64,000 nt of DNA. Origin: Neoceratodus forsteri (lineage: Eukaryota; Chordata; Ceratodontiformes; Ceratodontidae). A program made the position numbers and the translations under genes. Below are positions 61,337 to 64,000 of this stretch, piece after piece. The DNA lies in assembly GCA_016271365.2 (NCBI GenBank), contig CM028130.1:467637501-467701500 (forward strand), read 5' to 3'. Under the pieces are notes generated by a model. That model made no database searches. It was not told the origin of the DNA and saw nothing but the letters and a program-made list of their open reading frames with translations. How positions within the stretch are numbered: the stretch's first letter is position 1; each line of letters starts with the position of its first letter.

Positions 61337-62480
61337 ATGCTATATTCGGGAGATGAGGTGGAGAGGCTGGCGGGAGGAGGGGAGCAGGCAGACAGAGAGG
61401 GTTTGGTCAGTAAGCTGGGGGGATGGGGCAGGAGAGAGAGCCAGATCCACAGAAGGGGAGTGGGGGAGAGACATTAACCTAGGTGGGAGGGGGTAGGGGG
61501 GATGGGGAGTGCAGAGGAAGCCAGGGTGGGAGGAGGGAGGATTAGGGTCGCAAGCATCCAGGTTAGGGAAGTCAGCCAAGGATAAGGAGTACTCTAGATA
61601 GGCCAGCTTTGGGGCGGGAGAAATCAGATGAGGTAGAGAGGAGAGGGGAAGATGGGGGGGTAGGGAGAAACACAGCAGATGGGGTGAAGGATGCAGAACT
61701 TGGGGGGGAGACAAGGAGGGAAGCAGTAGAAGGGAGCCTGGGTGGGGGATCTGAGGATACCAGCCCAGAAAGAGACTCCAGGGAGATCTGGGTGTGGGGC
61801 AATCTGTGCCACCCAGGAGGTTGGGAGGGCAAGGAGCAAGCTGGGAGCTACAGGTAGAAGAATGAGTATGGTAGGGCAAGCACAGGCTTGTGATCCCCAG
61901 GCTGAGGGGGGCAAGAGAAGTAAGCTGAGGGTTGATGACAGAAGGAAGAGCCAGGATGGAATCTAATGGGCCAGTAAAGTGTGAGGGGGGGAGAAGGTGA
62001 TTCTGCTGGGTGACTCCACGACCTGGGGCATCCAGTGGGAGGGGGTGGGGGAGGGAAAAAGCAGCCCAGTCAAGGCTAAATGTATCCCAGGCCTATCCGT
62101 ACACAAGGCCAAATTCCAGCTATACTCGATAGCATTGGAATGCAGGGAATCCCCAGATGAAATATCTGGGAACAAATGACTTAGAGGGGAACAGTGAACT
62201 AGAAATCTAGGCAAGATTCCGGGAACTGGCCAGGGTTTACCACTCTACAGAAGCGCAACCTCCTTCTTTGAGATTCTGCCAGTACTTAGGGCATCCAGGG
62301 AGACCAAACATAAACTCAGAGGTGTGAACCAGTGGCTCAGGGACTGGCGCAGGGCAGAAGGGTATGGGCTGGTGAGGGACTGGGGGATACATGGGAGGAC
62401 AAGGGGTTATATGCCAGGGATAGGCTACACCTCAAGTTGGAGGGCAGGGAGATCTTGAAACTAAATCTTGGTGGATTCAT
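61337..62480 (+). pseudogene. Decayed LINE ORF1 with SGNH/esterase-like domain
   Basis: A very purine-rich frame starting near 61337 (MLYSGDEVERLAGGGEQ) is broken by many stops. About 61994-62030 encodes KVILLGDSTTWG, matching the GDS nucleophile block of the SGNH-hydrolase domain found in ORF1 of CR1-like LINEs. About 62256-62275 encodes FFEILPV, and about 62318-62350 encodes VNQWLRDW, which match later blocks of such domains (pattern xSEILPVxxxNxxLR). In living elements this protein is thought to assist the ribonucleoprotein particle. The long minus-strand proline-rich frame over the same bases (61340-61879) is a shadow of the purine bias. Confidence 0.72.
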
Positions 62481-62619
62481 AGTCGAAAGATGGAGTTTAA
62501 ACTTGTAAAGGGGGGTGTTAAGTAAAAGAGTGGCTCCAGGAGGGCTGCTCGAGGGTCTAGGTCCAGGGCATGAAAAGAAGGCAGGTAATTGTGATCTAAA
62601 TCCATCCAGAGCTGTGCAA

Positions 62620-64000
62620 GAAAGGGCATCTAGGGACTGCTCAGGGCCAAGATGACTGGAGAAGGGAGAGGGCTCAGGGTGGAGGACGGCCCTGATCAAT
62701 GCTGGGAGCATGGGCAAAAAAATGCCCAAGCTCCAGGCGATGCTGGTTGAGGGATCAGTGGATGTGGCAGCAATTACTGAGACATGGGCCACTCAGAAAA
62801 ATGACTGGGACCTAAATTTGATGGGTTACAAAATATTCAGGAAGGACAGAGGAGAGGGAAGAGGGGTGTAGCGCTGATAGTCAAAAATGACATAGCGGTT
62901 AGTGGAATGGAGGAGGCTGTGGGGGGGTGGAGGAGATCTGGGTAACCTACAAATGAGGGGAGGTAAAAGATTGAAAATAGGGGTGGTGTACAGAACCCCC
63001 AACGATGGAAGAGGCCCTGGAGGACAAACTAGTTGAGAACATCAAGGGCACTGTGACCGTGGAAAGAGGTATGGTGGTGATCATGGGTGACTTAATATGC
63101 TGGGGACAGACTGGGACACTATGGCATCCTCTGTGGCCAGGAACAGAGACTGATGGATGTGTTCCAATATGCCTTCCTGGTCCAGCAGATGGGGGGAACC
63201 TACTAGGGAGGAGTGGATACTGGATGTTGTCCTAGACAGTGACCAGATAAAGGGCCTGGAGGTGTGCAGCTCGCTGGCAGGTGGTGATCACACTACAGTC
63301 TGGTTTCTGCTGTAGCTGGTGGGGGGGGATAACCATTCTAATACAGTAGTAGTGGACTTCAGGGGAGTGGACTTCATGGGCATGGGCAGGATTCCACAGG
63401 GGAGCTTGGACAAGATTAGGCCGGACATGGATGCTGGCAGCTTGTGGGAGGCCATTAAGAAGGGGGGGCGCAGGAGACTAACAACTCCTGTACAAAGGTA
63501 AGGCATAAGCATGGTAGAGCCAACAAGCCGTTACAGGACCAGGAGGCAGGAGGCGGTGAGGATAAAAGGCTGCCTATGCATGTTTTAAGTGCTCTAGGGG
63601 ATAGGGAGAAGGGTATGAGTTGATGGCTAGAAGGGTCACCACAGTGGTGAGGGGAGCCAAGGTGAGGAGGGAGCAAAACCTGGCTAGGAATATCCAAAAG
63701 GGAAAAGGGATTCTATAGATACACAAGGGAGAGGAGGAAAGGGAGGGCACAGATCAGCATGATTAGGACTGAGGAGGGATGGACTCAGGAGGCAGGGGGA
63801 ATCAGGCAGAGGTGCTAAATGAGTACTTTGCCTTGATATTTGTGGAGGGAGGCGGGGAATCTCTCCAGCCCAATGGGAGGGAAGGGGAGCCAGCAGAGTC
63901 GAGAGGTCAGATGGAGTCGAGAGGACTGAAAGAAGTTGGGGTACAGGCTGGGCCAAGTCTAGAAGGGGATGGGTGGTTAAATAATGAGGGGGGCTGGGAG
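62620..64000 (+). pseudogene. Decayed LINE ORF2: APE-type endonuclease and start of RT region
   Basis: Frame-shifted blocks in order are: LINAGSMGKKMPKLQAML (about 62695), AITETWATQKNDW (about 62770, catalytic Glu of the endonuclease), LNLMGYKIFRKDRGEGRG (about 62815), KIGVVYRTPNDG (about 62975), MGDLI followed in another frame by MLGTDWDTMA (about 63084-63125, the GDFN block, its Asn lost), VLDSDQIKGLEVCSSLAGGDHTTVWF (split here: VLDSDQIKG about 63229, GGDHTTVWF about 63280, with the terminal Asp-His pair). Further on, GFYRYTRERRKGR (about 63708) corresponds to the FYxRYIRxKRKxR linker also seen at 59152 in the upstream fragment. Stops and at least three frameshifts make it non-functional. 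It runs off the right edge before the RT catalytic core. Confidence 0.8.

Larger units (their letters stand above)
60166..64000 (+). mobile_element. CR1-like LINE, 5' part, running off the window
   Basis: From the 5' side this element shows two 264-bp-spaced monomers (60173 and 60437), a long purine-rich leader, a decayed ORF1 with an SGNH-type motif (61337-62480) and a decayed ORF2 with endonuclease and the start of the RT-linker region (62620-64000). It starts where the RT fragment at 59116-60165 stops, so it appears to have inserted into or deleted that copy. The clade call rests on ORF1 esterase-like plus APE endonuclease architecture, known for CR1-group LINEs. The 3' end lies outside the window. 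Confidence 0.75.

Noticed and set aside
61340..61879. 179-residue proline/serine/leucine-rich minus-strand frame
   Set aside because: Antisense shadow of a purine-rich LINE ORF1 region; no domain and low complexity.

Overview
The window looks like non-coding, repeat-rich DNA from a vertebrate nucleus. I find no intact cellular gene. The evidence is a very long minisatellite, two hAT DNA transposons with 8-bp target duplications, CR1-like non-LTR retrotransposon pieces (an ORF1 esterase-type domain, an endonuclease and a reverse transcriptase) and a MIR/CORE-type SINE core. That mix fits a large-genome, non-mammalian tetrapod such as an amphibian or reptile. A caecilian came to mind from the LINE 3' tail near 58.4 kb, but this is an impression from memory and was not tested.

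Layout. Bases 1-2.7 kb are unassigned flank with small duplications and one possible retroposon tail. At 2717-2924 a long inverted repeat ends exactly where the tandem array begins. From about 2922 to 56310 the window is one minisatellite of a roughly 50-bp unit (about 830 units by length), split into three blocks (2922-11311, 13494-27819, 37372-56310) by two insertions. The insertions belong to one hAT family, lie in opposite orientations, share a perfect 15-bp terminal inverted repeat and have perfect 8-bp target duplications (11304-11311/13494-13501 and 27812-27819/37372-37379). Removing each element plus one duplication restores an uninterrupted 50-bp unit, so the array is older than both. 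The 2.2-kb copy has no recognisable transposase. The 9.55-kb copy carries a frame-broken BED-finger hAT transposase (about 30446-33190), eight repeats of about 175 bp upstream, a GC-rich block and about five repeats of 290-300 bp downstream.

The array has several length scales: a 50-bp unit with 47-bp variants, a 300-bp (6-unit) higher-order repeat at 3001-3600, a 1.78-kb tandem duplication at 15.1-18.7 kb, kilobase-spaced duplications in 50.7-56.1 kb, and a diagnostic two-unit cassette recurring more than 20 times. Many long minus-strand reading frames here come from a unit with few stops on that strand whose length is not a multiple of three. They are not genes.

The right flank (56.3-64 kb) has a 137-148-bp repeat, a fold-back sequence with a CA/TA microsatellite, a minus-strand LINE 3' end, and a plus-strand LINE reverse-transcriptase fragment. 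That fragment is itself broken by a SINE and then abutted at about 60.17 kb by the 5' end of another LINE with two 264-bp-spaced 5' monomers, a decayed ORF1 and ORF2, running off the window. All coding remnants have stops and frameshifts; nothing indicates a current protein product.
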